Below, piece by piece: positions 1-8,140 of a DNA stretch of 40,330 bases. How positions within the stretch are numbered: position 1 is the stretch's first letter; each line of letters begins with the position of its first letter. The translations under genes and the position numbers were made by a program. The notes below the pieces were generated by a model that did not search any database, had not been told where the DNA came from, and worked only from the letters and a program-made list of their open reading frames with translations. Origin of the DNA: Candidatus Methanovirga procula (GTDB lineage Archaea; Methanobacteriota; Methanobacteria; Methanobacteriales; Methanobacteriaceae); NCBI GenBank assembly GCA_031280375.1, contig JAITGU010000013.1, positions 1 to 40,330 of the forward strand, written 5' to 3'.

Positions 1-37
1 CAATGAGAACAAATAGGACTTATCATACTCAAAATGC

Positions 38-169
38 TTATCTTCCAACATTAGCATTATTATCAGGAATAATACCCTTTCTTCTACTGATTAAAGCATT
101 TTCCAACACTTCACCCAAATCAGGATGACCATCCGCTAAATCCGTTAATTTAGCTAAGACATGACACAT
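38..169 (-). other. short unrecognised reading frame at window edge
   Basis: A 43-codon frame on the minus strand starting MCHVLAKLTDLADGHPD and ending in TAA. Downstream in the same frame more stops follow at once, so it looks like the surviving start of a longer gene or a decayed one. I do not recognise it. It lies left of an element end at 371-398 and may be part of the element that interrupted the PD-(D/E)XK gene to its right. No ribosome binding site is visible. Confidence 0.25.
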
Positions 170-370
170 TATTTTTTATTGTTTTTAAAGATATTAATGT
201 CATGATTAATGATATATAATTTCTAATATATAAATTTAACGGTTTTTAATTCGTGAATTATGGTAAATTACATTTCAAGCGTAAATTATCAGAATTATGA
301 AATTATGAAACCTTTATATTGCTAAATATGTCTTCTCCCAGCGGATCGTGAAATTGGTGATAAAAATTGT

Positions 371-398
371 GAAAACCTCCACAATTTTTGACAATCTC
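371..398. repeat. terminal inverted repeat of MITE family 1 (single end)
   Basis: Read on the minus strand this starts GAGATTGTCAAAAATTGTGG, matching the ends of the elements at 1359-1457 and 31695-31878 and the single ends at about 19036 and 25671. The element body extends to the left, probably out of the window. The PD-(D/E)XK reading frame on the right loses its family-like sequence exactly at this border. Confidence 0.5.
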
Positions 399-813
399 GA
401 TTTAACAATGAAATTGAGATTATTTTTTTAATGTCCTTGTAGTCTTCACCTTTTTTAAGAGTTATAACACTTAATCTATCTGTGTAAAACTTTATTCTCT
501 CTTCAATATCTTCTATCTCCTTGTTTTGCATTTCAAAAGTTATTACTTCATTATCTTTAGTTAAGAACACTATGTCTAATATTATGCTTTTACTGAATTC
601 GGTTTCTCTCACGATTTCACTATTTAGAATTTGTCCAACTTCAACTTTTAATGATAATAATCTTTTAACTAATCTTTCTAATAATTTTTTTGAGTTTTTT
701 TTCCTAAAAACAGATTTGAAAATCTCATCTCTTAGGATATTATTCGTAACATCCTTCAAATATTTATCATTATCTTTATTATTGCTGTCATTATTTTTTC
801 TATTTTTAGACAT
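399..813 (-). pseudogene. truncated PD-(D/E)XK (Rpn/TIGR01784-type) nuclease-transposase
   Basis: The first about 138 residues of a protein of the PD-(D/E)XK family transposase group (Rpn-like, TIGR01784). The core is visible as D in ILDIVFLT and E-x-Q in ITFEMQNKE, the usual D...ExQ arrangement of this family. Members are normally about 280-300 residues with an acidic, coiled C-terminus. Here the frame continues past 399 for only about 25 unrelated residues that come from an inserted element whose end is at 371-398. The gene is therefore interrupted and lacks its C-terminal half. The start codon at 813 is followed by a lysine/asparagine-rich leader. A second, differently broken copy of the family lies at 32345-33241. 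Confidence 0.65.
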
Positions 814-1967
814 TGACTACCTCTGGTCAATTATATATTTTTAATCAAATATTTTTAAAACTAACATATATAAATATTACTTTTAAGAAAATTAATATTA
901 AATCAGGTTTAAGTAAAATATAAATGTAAGATATAGTTCATTTAACAAAACATTAATCAAGCTTCAATACCAAACAAGTTTATAAATAGGTAGATTTATG
1001 GCATAATGGTTTATTAAAAATAGAAATCCAATATTAAAAAATTACAATATTATTAATGAATAGAGTATTAATTTAGTGTTTAATTCATTAGATTAGTAAA
1101 ATTTTACTTAGTTTTGCTAAAATGAATAACTAATAAGTGTTGTGATATTGTTTCAGGAAAAACTATTGTGTTTTTGGTTTAATTTGTCCGATATTCCATC
1201 TAAAAATTCTCCATAAGAACATTCATAAATATTAGTCAATTGAATAGTCTTTATTATATAAAATATCTATTTTTTAAAAAATTAATCTAATATTTATCTT
1301 ATAAAAGTTATATTTATTTTATAAATACAATTTATATATATTATACATTTTAAAAAAAGAGATTGTAAAATTTTGTGGAGTTTTTTCCAATTTTCCATGA
1401 TTTCGTTTATATAAAACATGAATTTTCACGAAAAACTTCACACTTTTTTGCAGTCTCAATTTTTAATAAAATTTATAAATTATAGAGTTGATAAAATAAC
1501 ATAGTATTTAAATAAAATAATAAATGTAATACCAATACAATGAGTAGCAGTTGGCATCCATTATTGATAAAAGACTTTGAAAAGTTAAATAGTTAAAGAG
1601 TAAGATAACGAGTATGATTCATGAACCTGAGTTCATCTAATTTTTCATCCTTACAGTTTCACTTCTAATATCAGTTCCTGTGGAAGAAAATACATTGTAA
1701 ATGAAAAAAAACTTCAAATGTACACTAAATAAATATTAGGATTATCTGATAAGAAATTTAAACAAAAATAGAAAAATATTGAAATTCCAGATACTTTAGT
1801 AAGTTTAAAAAAATAAAAAAAATTAAATCAAATAAATGAGTTTTATGATTTTATGGAAAGAATAAAAATATGATCATATATGGATATATATTATTCGAAG
1901 ATTAGTTTCAAGAGTATTACTTGTAATTAAACATGATGAAAGCTTTTTAAATTGGGAGATTAATATT
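814..1967. other. gene-free AT-rich stretch with one MITE
   Basis: No coding frame of credible length on either strand. It contains the complete family 1 MITE at 1359-1457 and otherwise very AT-rich sequence with many stops in all frames. No structured RNA was recognised. Confidence 0.6.
1359..1457. mobile_element. MITE family 1, 99-bp copy
   Basis: Left end GAGATTGTAAAATTTTGTGG and right end CACTTTTTTGCAGTCTC are imperfect inverted repeats of each other, and the interior (TTTCGTTTATATAAAACATG) is shared with 31695-31878. It carries no open reading frame. It is the shortest intact-looking copy in the window. Confidence 0.6.
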
Positions 1968-2276
1968 ATGGATAGGAAACAAATAGCTATTGACTTTGCA
2001 GAGCCTTTAAATCATCCCGAAATAGTAAAAATTATATTATTCGGTTCTGTGGCTCGTGGTGATGACAACGAAGAATCTGATATTGATATATTAATAATAA
2101 TTTCTGAAAAGTCAGATGAAGCTAAAATTGAGGAGGATATATATTCAAAAACTTTTGATATTCTTATGAAAACAGGAGAATATGTTTCTGCAAAAATAAA
2201 ACCCTTAAATCATTATAACAAATATAAAAGTTCTTTTTTCTTTTCAAATATTGATAAAGAGGGCATTATTTTATAG
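1968..2276 (+). CDS. MNT-domain nucleotidyltransferase, solitary MntA-type antitoxin
   Basis: A 102-residue minimal nucleotidyltransferase with the pol-beta superfamily signature GSVARG followed by SDIDILII, that is GSx(R)G and the D-x-D metal pair. In this family (MntA of MntA-HepT) the enzyme adds AMP groups to a HEPN toxin and silences it. The usual HEPN gene would overlap its 3' end, but none is found before hsdR at 2513, so this is an orphan antitoxin. A weak ribosome site (GGGAG) lies upstream of the start. It is similar along its whole length to the copies at 5471-5773 and 19695-20006, especially at the RKQIAIDFA start and EYVSAKI block. Function as an antitoxin is inferred from family membership. 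Confidence 0.85.
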   Translation: MDRKQIAIDFAEPLNHPEIVKIILFGSVARGDDNEESDIDILIIISEKSDEAKIEEDIYSKTFDILMKTGEYVSAKIKPLNHYNKYKSSFFFSNIDKEGIIL

Positions 2277-2479
2277 AATATGATAATTTTTATTTATATT
2301 CTAAAAATAACCATAATCATTTGGATAATGATTAAAATAGACAATATGGATAAAAATATCTTTTTTAGTTTTTTATTTTCTTACTTTTTTTTATTTTTAA
2401 TTTTATTTTGTATAATTTTGAACTAAACTGTTAAATATATGATTTTACACTATTATATTTTGTAATAAAATCGTAAAAG

Positions 2480-2487
2480 TTATATAA
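2480..2487 (+). promoter_or_regulatory. TATA box of hsdR, leaderless spacing
   Basis: TTATATAA is centred about 29 bases before the hsdR ATG. Archaeal transcription starts about 26 bases after the TATA centre, which would leave a leader of only a few bases. No Shine-Dalgarno sequence is present, consistent with leaderless translation. Confidence 0.45.
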
Positions 2488-2512
2488 TACATTTACAAAT
2501 ATAAAATCTTAT

Positions 2513-5236
2513 ATGGAAAGTTTAAACAATAATTTTTATATTCCTGAGGATAAAACAAGGAAAAAACATATAGATCCATTACTGAAAAAATTAGGCTGGA
2601 AAAACAAATATATCAAGGAAGAAATTAACCCTATAAAATCTGATTTTAAAAATAAGGATTATGTGCATTATAATGGAAAAATTGAGAAAGGTATTGATTT
2701 ATTTATAGATTATCTTTTATTAGATAATAATGGAACTCCATTAGCTATTATAGAAGCAAAAAGATACTCAAAAAATCCTGCCATTGGAAGAAATCAAGCA
2801 ATAACTTATGCTAAAGAGATTGAAAAGAAAATAGGTGAAGCAAACTTTAAAATCCCTATTTTCCTAACAAATGGTTATAAATGGATATTTATCGATGAAT
2901 ACGGAAATGAAAGAAGAATTAGTGGTCCGTTTTCTCAAAGAGATTTAGAAAGGAGAAGAAGTCTTTATAAATCTCGAAAAAATCCTGCTACAATGAAAAT
3001 CAACTCAAATATTGTAGATAGACCCCGTAGTATTCAAATAGTTAGAAAATTAAGTGAACACTTTGCTGAATGCCATAGAAAAGCTTTAGTTGAAATGGCA
3101 ACTGGTACTGGTAAAACCAGAGTTGCTATGGCAATAATAGACATTTTAAATAGAGCAGATTTAGTTAGAAATGTTCTTTTTATAGCTGATAGAATTACTT
3201 TAGTTACTCAAGCTAAAAATACTTTTAAAAACTTTTTAAATGAGCCAGTAGCTGATTTAAGAGATGATTTTGATGTTAATAGTCGGTTATATGTTTCAAC
3301 TGTTCAAACATTAATGGGTAAAGAAAATAATCGATTATTTGATAAATTTTCTCCAGGATTCTTTGATTTAATTGTTTTTGATGAAGCACATCGTTCTTAT
3401 TATGATAAAAACAATTTAATTTTTAGATATTTTGATGCAATTAAGATTGGTTTAACAGCTACTCCAAGAATTAGAGAAAGCAATAGTACTGTAGACTTAT
3501 TTGGTGAATCAACAGCAGAATATTCTTATGATCAAGCATTATCTGATGGTATTTTAGCACCATACAAAGGAATACCGATCTATCTTAAAGTTTTAAATGA
3601 AGGAATTAAACCAAGTGATTTAGATAAATATAATCGAGATAATTTAAGAAGACAAGGTAAAGATCCAAATGAGTTTGAAGTAACTGGTTCACAATTTGAT
3701 AAAGTATTTCTAAATAAAGAGACTAATGAAATCATTTTAAAAGAATTCATGGATAAATGTTGTATATCAGACGATAATAAACCAGCAAAAACAATATTTT
3801 TCCTATCAAGCAAAAGGCATGCAAATAAATTAAAGGAAATATGGAATAAGCTATTTCCTAACTTAAATGAACAGGCACAAGTTATAGTCTCAGATATGCC
3901 ACATAGTAATCAGGCAATTGAGAGATTTAAGAAGCAAACAAACCCAAGAATAGTGTTTTCAGTTTCAATGTTAGATACTGGTGTAGATATTCCTGAAATC
4001 TGCAATTTAGTAATAATTAAACCTATTTTTTCACATATACAATTTTGGCAGATTTTAGGAAGAGGAACAAGGAACTTAGACTCTTGTAAACACACCGAAT
4101 GGTTACCTAACCGAAAAAAGAATGATTTTTTAATTTTAGATTTTGTAATCGGCGGACATTCTAATATAGAGTTCCATAATCTTAAAAGAGGAGGAGAAGG
4201 AAAAATACAGTTAAGTACTATAACAAAAACATTTAACAATAGAGTCTCATTACTTGAAAGAGATTTAAACCAAAAGCAGAAAGACATGATAAATAATAAG
4301 ATTTTAGAAGATATTGATAAGTTAGATGAAGATTTATTCACAGTAAAAGAAAAAATACCCACAATTAAGAAGTTAAAACGAGTTAATGATTTAAAAGGAT
4401 ATACAGATGAATTAATAGAAGAAATTTCACCATTGACAATAAATATAGAAAGTGATAATGCAAATATATCATCTTTTATTTTAAAATCAGAAAAGCTATT
4501 TCAATTAGTATTAGATATAGATCGAGATAAGATTCAAAAAGCAAAAAAAGAAATAACTTACATGATTAGAAATGTATTAGACAAAAATAACCTTGATGAA
4601 ATAATTAAAAACAAATCAAACCTTATTAAAGTATTACAACTAAAATTTTGGGATGATTTAACATTTGATGATGTAGAATTCTTAGTTCGTGAAATAGCTC
4701 CATCAATGAAATATTTCACCTCCACCCCTAAAGAAATAGTCTATACTAATGTAAATGATTATATAATTAATACAAAAGAAATAATCAAATCAATCCCAGA
4801 AGATGAAGACTTAAAATTACTTTTAAGAACAAACGAAATAGCTAAAAAACTAAAAGAAGGAAAATGTATAAGTTCAAATGAATTACTACAATTAGAAAAA
4901 GAACTATCAGCACTAAAACCAGAAATAACAATCAACAATATTCAAAAAGAAACAGACTTTTTACAATTCCTAAGAGAGATTATTGGTATAACCAGAGAAA
5001 AAGACCCCAAACAACTAATAGAAGAAAGATTTTCAAAGTATATAATAGAAAATCATGATTACAATGAAAAACAACTGAATTTTCTCAACACATTAAAAAA
5101 AGTATTTGCAAAAAGAAAGTCCATTGATATAAAAGACATATTTGAAGACCCTTTTGATGAAAGTAATGTTTCTCAATTTAATCATGATGAATTGAGGGAT
5201 GTAATTGATAAATGTAATGATATAAAGATGTGTTGA
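2513..5236 (+). CDS. hsdR: type I restriction enzyme, restriction subunit HsdR (EcoEI-like)
   Basis: A complete 907-residue R subunit, the motor and nuclease of a type I restriction complex. The N-terminal PD-(D/E)XK nuclease shows D66 and E81-x-K83 (AIIEAKRY). The SF2 helicase follows with Walker A MATGTGKT (195-202), DEAH box 290-293, motif III TATP (315-318) and motif VI QILGRGTR ending at 520. The remaining C-terminal third matches the extended helical region of EcoEI-type R subunits that docks on the methyltransferase. All catalytic motifs are intact. It stands alone: its S and M partners lie 10 and 15 kb downstream on the same strand with other defense genes between. The start is chosen by the TATA box at leaderless distance. 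Confidence 0.93.
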   Translation: MESLNNNFYIPEDKTRKKHIDPLLKKLGWKNKYIKEEINPIKSDFKNKDYVHYNGKIEKGIDLFIDYLLLDNNGTPLAIIEAKRYSKNPAIGRNQAITYAKEIEKKIGEANFKIPIFLTNGYKWIFIDEYGNERRISGPFSQRDLERRRSLYKSRKNPATMKINSNIVDRPRSIQIVRKLSEHFAECHRKALVEMATGTGKTRVAMAIIDILNRADLVRNVLFIADRITLVTQAKNTFKNFLNEPVADLRDDFDVNSRLYVSTVQTLMGKENNRLFDKFSPGFFDLIVFDEAHRSYYDKNNLIFRYFDAIKIGLTATPRIRESNSTVDLFGESTAEYSYDQALSDGILAPYKGIPIYLKVLNEGIKPSDLDKYNRDNLRRQGKDPNEFEVTGSQFDKVFLNKETNEIILKEFMDKCCISDDNKPAKTIFFLSSKRHANKLKEIWNKLFPNLNEQAQVIVSDMPHSNQAIERFKKQTNPRIVFSVSMLDTGVDIPEICNLVIIKPIFSHIQFWQILGRGTRNLDSCKHTEWLPNRKKNDFLILDFVIGGHSNIEFHNLKRGGEGKIQLSTITKTFNNRVSLLERDLNQKQKDMINNKILEDIDKLDEDLFTVKEKIPTIKKLKRVNDLKGYTDELIEEISPLTINIESDNANISSFILKSEKLFQLVLDIDRDKIQKAKKEITYMIRNVLDKNNLDEIIKNKSNLIKVLQLKFWDDLTFDDVEFLVREIAPSMKYFTSTPKEIVYTNVNDYIINTKEIIKSIPEDEDLKLLLRTNEIAKKLKEGKCISSNELLQLEKELSALKPEITINNIQKETDFLQFLREIIGITREKDPKQLIEERFSKYIIENHDYNEKQLNFLNTLKKVFAKRKSIDIKDIFEDPFDESNVSQFNHDELRDVIDKCNDIKMC

Positions 5237-5277
5237 ATTTATATTGAAGTTTTTTTGTAATAATTATAAAAATATAA
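5237..5277. terminator. short shared 3' region between convergent genes
   Basis: hsdR and the minus-strand HEPN/MNT remnant end facing each other here. A run of seven T follows the hsdR stop on the plus strand, and AT-rich sequence with T runs occurs on the other strand. Archaeal termination often uses such U-rich tracts; no strong hairpin is seen. Confidence 0.3.
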
Positions 5278-5478
5278 TTATAAAAATTTTTCACATTCAC
5301 TAACAAAAATTTCTGCTTTTTTTAAATCTTTCAATGCTTTTGATTTAGTGACTTTTGGAATATACCCATAATCAACTTTTGATCGTTCTGATTCTATATT
5401 TGAAAGAAATTTAGCTATTTCACTATTAAAATTTTCATTCACTACAAATTCAAAAAAAAGCTCTGGATTCTTATTCAA
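5278..5478 (-). pseudogene. C-terminal remnant of a HEPN (HepT-like) toxin
   Basis: About 66 residues of the C-terminal half of a HEPN toxin: FNSEIAKFLSNIESERSKVD then YGY and a helix ending in SECEKFL. The ERSKVDYGY stretch corresponds to the position of the R-x4-H-x-Y or R..ADY catalytic/target region of MNT-associated HEPN proteins. The N-terminal helices that should follow the MNT gene are gone: the frame enters directly from inside the MNT 3' end with no proper start. An open frame reaches up to 5544 but that part only overlaps the MNT gene out of frame. Most likely an internal deletion removed the toxin's N-terminus while leaving the antitoxin. Confidence 0.65.
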
Positions 5479-5773
5479 TGATGACACCTTCTTTTTTAAC
5501 ATTAACAAAGAAAGGGAAATCTTTAAATTTATTGAAATCATCAAGTGAGATAATCTTTGCAGAAATATATTCTTTAGTACTTATGAGAAAATCCATTACT
5601 TTTGTATAAACTTCATCTTCGATTTTATCTTCATCAGTAGTTAAAATAATTATATCAATATCTGAATCCTCTGTATCTTCGCCACGAGCAACAGATCCAA
5701 ATAATATAATCTTATCAATGTCTTCTGATTTTAAAGATTTAGCAAAATCTATAGCTATTTGTTTTTTATTCAT
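5471..5773 (-). CDS. MNT-domain nucleotidyltransferase, MntA-type antitoxin
   Basis: A 100-residue minimal nucleotidyltransferase with GSVARGED and DSDIDIIILT, the intact GSx10DxD signature. The start is placed at the ATG of MNKKQIAIDF because GTGAT, a match to the 16S tail, sits just upstream; an in-frame GTG nine bases earlier is part of that site. The neighbour downstream is the truncated HEPN remnant, so the antitoxin has outlived its toxin. It is closely related to the copies at 1968 and 19695. It would AMPylate a HEPN partner if one existed in trans. Confidence 0.85.
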   Translation of the reverse strand: MNKKQIAIDFAKSLKSEDIDKIILFGSVARGEDTEDSDIDIIILTTDEDKIEDEVYTKVMDFLISTKEYISAKIISLDDFNKFKDFPFFVNVKKEGVIIE

Positions 5774-6006
5774 TTTAATCACATTAATTTATTAATAATT
5801 ATTTTGTTATTAAAAATATTTATACTCTTTTTGTGTATTATTTTTTATAAAATATTTGTAAATATTATTTGTTGTCTATATTACTTGTCATCCACTCTTA
5901 GAAATTCTTTAAATAGTAATAATATAATAATAATAAACAGTATTATAATAATATTAATTATTAATAATGAAATAACTTATTACTTGTTTCAATATTGAGG
6001 AATTCT

Positions 6007-6442
6007 ATGACTAAAAGGTTTGATGGAAATAACATTGTTGATTACTTACATAATTTTGATAAAAATCATATAAGGCATGAAAAACATTCCAATTCAAGAC
6101 GAAAAGCTTGAAAATTTTCTTTTGAAGAAATTAATCATTTTTTAAAAGAAGAATATCCATTTTACATTGAAAAACAGGAATCAAAGAAATTTGTTTTAGT
6201 ATATGATTATAGAGGCTGTCCAACAATACAGATTTATGAAAAATGAGTTGCTCCATTTTCAATTTAAACACATGTACAACCTTATTTTTCGATGAAAATA
6301 ATTGTTAGACAGCCCATATAATGAAAAATACATTTTTTATATAGTAATTTCAATTAAGGATAGATTTATTAATATTGTCACACAATATAAAATTAATAAG
6401 ATTAAATTCAATCAAAAAATAAGGGATAAAAATGAAAATTAA
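6007..6442 (+). pseudogene. small gene upstream of DUF2283, broken by a nonsense codon and a MITE
   Basis: Reading begins MTKRFDGNNIVDYLHNFDKN, meets an in-frame TGA at 6109-6111 (in ...RRKA*KFSFEEI, likely a former TGG), continues to LVYDY, is cut by the MITE at 6212-6316 and resumes NEKYIFYIVISIKDRFINIV to a TAA at 6440-6442. Removing the MITE with one copy of its TATA target duplication joins GAT TAT AAT GAA and restores one frame of about 108 codons. Its stop overlaps the ATG of the DUF2283 gene at 6432, so the two were an operon. The product resembles small toxin-like partners often found beside DUF2283 proteins (DUF4258-like), but I cannot name the family with confidence. Confidence 0.55.
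6212..6316. mobile_element. MITE family 2, 105 bp with TATA target duplication
   Basis: Inverted ends GGCTGTCCAACAAT (6214) and ATTGTTAGACAGCC (to 6314) match at 13 of 14 positions. TATA is present on both sides (6208-6211 and 6317-6320), a likely target-site duplication. It has no reading frame. A diverged copy is at 33454-33556. The insertion interrupts the coding sequence of the gene at 6007. Confidence 0.7.
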
Positions 6443-6801
6443 AAATGTAATTTTAGATTATGATTTGGAAAATGATATTCTATTTTTTTATATGGATAAT
6501 GAAGAGTATGAGTTTTCTGAAATTTTAAATAAATCTATAGCTATGGATTTTAATAAAAATAAAAAGCCTATTGGTCTTGAAATTTCAAATGCTTCTAAAC
6601 AGTTTTAAAACTAAGAAAATATATCTTCAATCTGTTAGAAAAGCTAATGTTAAAATATTTGTCGATGAAAAAGATATTAAATTGAATATTAAACTTCTTG
6701 TTGAAATCCACAATAAACAAACTCCTTTAGAAAATGTTAATATCATTGAAACTAATGACTTAAACATTCCAAATATTGAAACTAATATGGCAATTGCTTG
6801 A
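6432..6801 (+). pseudogene. DUF2283-domain protein, frameshifted
   Basis: The first 58 codons read MKIKNVILDYDLENDILFF ... GLEISNASKQF, a clear DUF2283 pattern (YDxExDILyIY ... GIEIlNASK). The frame then hits TAA in CAGTTTTAAAAC. Dropping one T from the TTTT run joins it to KTKKIYLQSVRKANVKIFVD and runs on to a TGA at 6799-6801, giving about 122 residues. DUF2283 proteins are small and usually sit next to toxin-like genes, so an antitoxin role is plausible but inferred. It overlaps the broken gene at 6007, so the whole module is out of action here unless the frameshift is a sequencing error. Confidence 0.7.
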
Positions 6802-6831
6802 TTTAGTGAAATATATTAGAATATTAATTTA

Positions 6832-7272
6832 TTATATATTTGTTGTAGGTCTTAGACCTATTTCTATTTTATCAAAATTTAAATAGGGGATTTCACTGTT
6901 TTTATTACCCTCTTTAAACCCTATAAATCCTTTTTCATTCAAAGTTTTTACTTTAGGTTGTACCGTTGCAACATCCTTGTTTATTAACCTAGCTAATTCT
7001 CTAATGCTTTGAGGCTTTTTTTCATTTATTGTTTCTAATAAATTCATATCTAAGTCATTTAAACTTAATCTATTTGTTACTATGCTATGTGTTTGTTTAT
7101 ATGGTCTTTCTGGATGTTTAAGATAATATTTCCATGTTTCTATATCATTATAATATAATACATTTTTTGATCTTTTCCATTTGTCTTCTAAGTTTTCTAA
7201 ACTTCCATATTTTTCTTCAAATTCTTTTATTACATCTATTCCTTTTTGTTCTTTTATTAAACTTATTATCAT
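6832..7272 (-). CDS. HTH DNA-binding antitoxin, HVO_A0114-like, partner of TumE-like toxin
   Basis: A 146-residue protein with a C-terminal winged helix: the region SIRELARLINKDVATVQPKV is a typical helix-turn-helix, followed by LNEKGFIGFKEG as the wing. Archaeal proteins of this type (HVO_A0114 family) are commonly encoded next to TumE (DUF6516) toxins, and a TumE-like remnant lies immediately upstream on the same strand with 65 bases between. That order (toxin first, antitoxin second) is the usual one. The gene itself is intact. It probably represses its own operon, which is inference from the family. Confidence 0.7.
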   Translation of the reverse strand: MIISLIKEQKGIDVIKEFEEKYGSLENLEDKWKRSKNVLYYNDIETWKYYLKHPERPYKQTHSIVTNRLSLNDLDMNLLETINEKKPQSIRELARLINKDVATVQPKVKTLNEKGFIGFKEGNKNSEIPYLNFDKIEIGLRPTTNI

Positions 7273-7337
7273 AAATTGTAACTCCTTATTTTATTATAAT
7301 TCCTTATTTTATTATAAATCATTAATTAGTTCTTTTT

Positions 7338-7610
7338 TTATTCAATCTTTCGTATTTGTGTAAAATGTTCGATAACTCTATAATAACATTCTTCTAATGT
7401 TTTTGATTTTGTTGGACACTGTTCTCTGTGATTCTCAAGGTTTGGATGTATATGTGGTTCTTTATTATGGTAATTGTCTATTACTATGTTATCTGGCATT
7501 ATAATTATACTCCATTTGTCAGGTAATAATTCTGTCTTATAAACTTCTTTTTCATAAAGAACAGTTTTCTCTTGCCTATTCTTTCCATCTGTTAATATGT
7601 ATTTTATTTG
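7338..7610 (-). pseudogene. TumE-like (DUF6516) toxin lacking a start
   Basis: A 90-codon frame reads KYILTDGKNRQEKTVLYEKE ... DNYHNKEPHIHPN ... HFTQIRKIE to a TAA. The block with HxHPN is the hallmark of TumE-family toxins and the length is close to full. No ATG, GTG or TTG lies at the expected N-terminus, and a stop precedes the frame at 7611-7613, so a few N-terminal codons have been lost or shifted. The intact antitoxin gene follows downstream. Either an inactive toxin or one translated from an unusual start. Confidence 0.6.
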
Positions 7611-7801
7611 TTATATACTGTTGTTTTTAACCAGCACAGAATGTATTTTAATAATTTCTAATTTCCTACATTTTTATAAATTAAAAAAAGTATTACTTTT
7701 TCATGTAATTATTTTATAATGAATTTTATGATACTTGTATCTTTTTTAAAGATTTTTTAAAATTATGAATAGATATTTAAACATTATAATAATTAATTAT
7801 T

Positions 7802-8039
7802 TAAGAGGATGTTGCATAATTATTTTTGTTTAATTACTATTTATATTAAATTAAACAATTTATAATATATAAATTATTAGTTACTGAAAATCCTTTGGAT
7901 TTTCATAATTACAAAAATTGCAAAGCAATTTTTGGTAATTTTCATATTTATAAAATTTTTTATTTTATAAGTCTAAAAATCTCTGATTTTTAATAATTAC
8001 AAAAATCTTGATTTTTGGTAATTGTGCAACAAGTTCTTA
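7802..8039. mobile_element. MITE family 3 (IS1182-like ends) containing hairpin repeats
   Basis: The left end TAAGAGGATGTTGCATAATT and the reverse complement of the right end, TAAGAACTTGTTGCACAATT, are inverted repeats matching at most positions. The same ends border 34167-34320 and the IS remnant at 34361-34936. The body has no gene but holds four hairpins of the dispersed family at 7886-8016. It sits between the TumE remnant and the methyltransferase promoter. Confidence 0.6.
7886..8016. repeat. hairpin repeat family A, four hairpins
   Basis: GAAAATCCTTTGGATTTTC, AAAAATTGCAAAGCAATTTTT, AAAAATCTCTGATTTTT and AAAAATCTTGATTTTT follow each other, joined by ATAATTAC and GGTAATT linkers. Each is self-complementary although the cores differ. 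The same design recurs at 12341-12450, 22779-22833 and 31566-31694. Confidence 0.75.
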
Positions 8040-8051
8040 CAATAAGTGAAA

Positions 8052-8065
8052 TTTTATATATAAAA
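8052..8065 (+). promoter_or_regulatory. TATA-like box upstream of methyltransferase operon
   Basis: TTTTATATATAAAA lies about 80 bases before the ATG at 8141, just outside the right end of the MITE at 7802-8039. It would give a leader of about 55 bases. In such AT-rich sequence this is only suggestive. Confidence 0.25.
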
Positions 8066-8140
8066 AATTTTAAATAAACTATTGAACTAATATTCAAATA
8101 TTAAATACTGTAGCATTACATTAATTAATTTAGGGATTTT

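Noticed and set aside
3580-4362. minus-strand frames inside hsdR
   Set aside because: They are antisense shadows of conserved helicase sequence.
5759-5998. 79-residue plus-strand protein made of Ile, Leu and Asn
   Set aside because: It is translated AT-rich spacer upstream of the MNT gene with no ribosome site or family resemblance.
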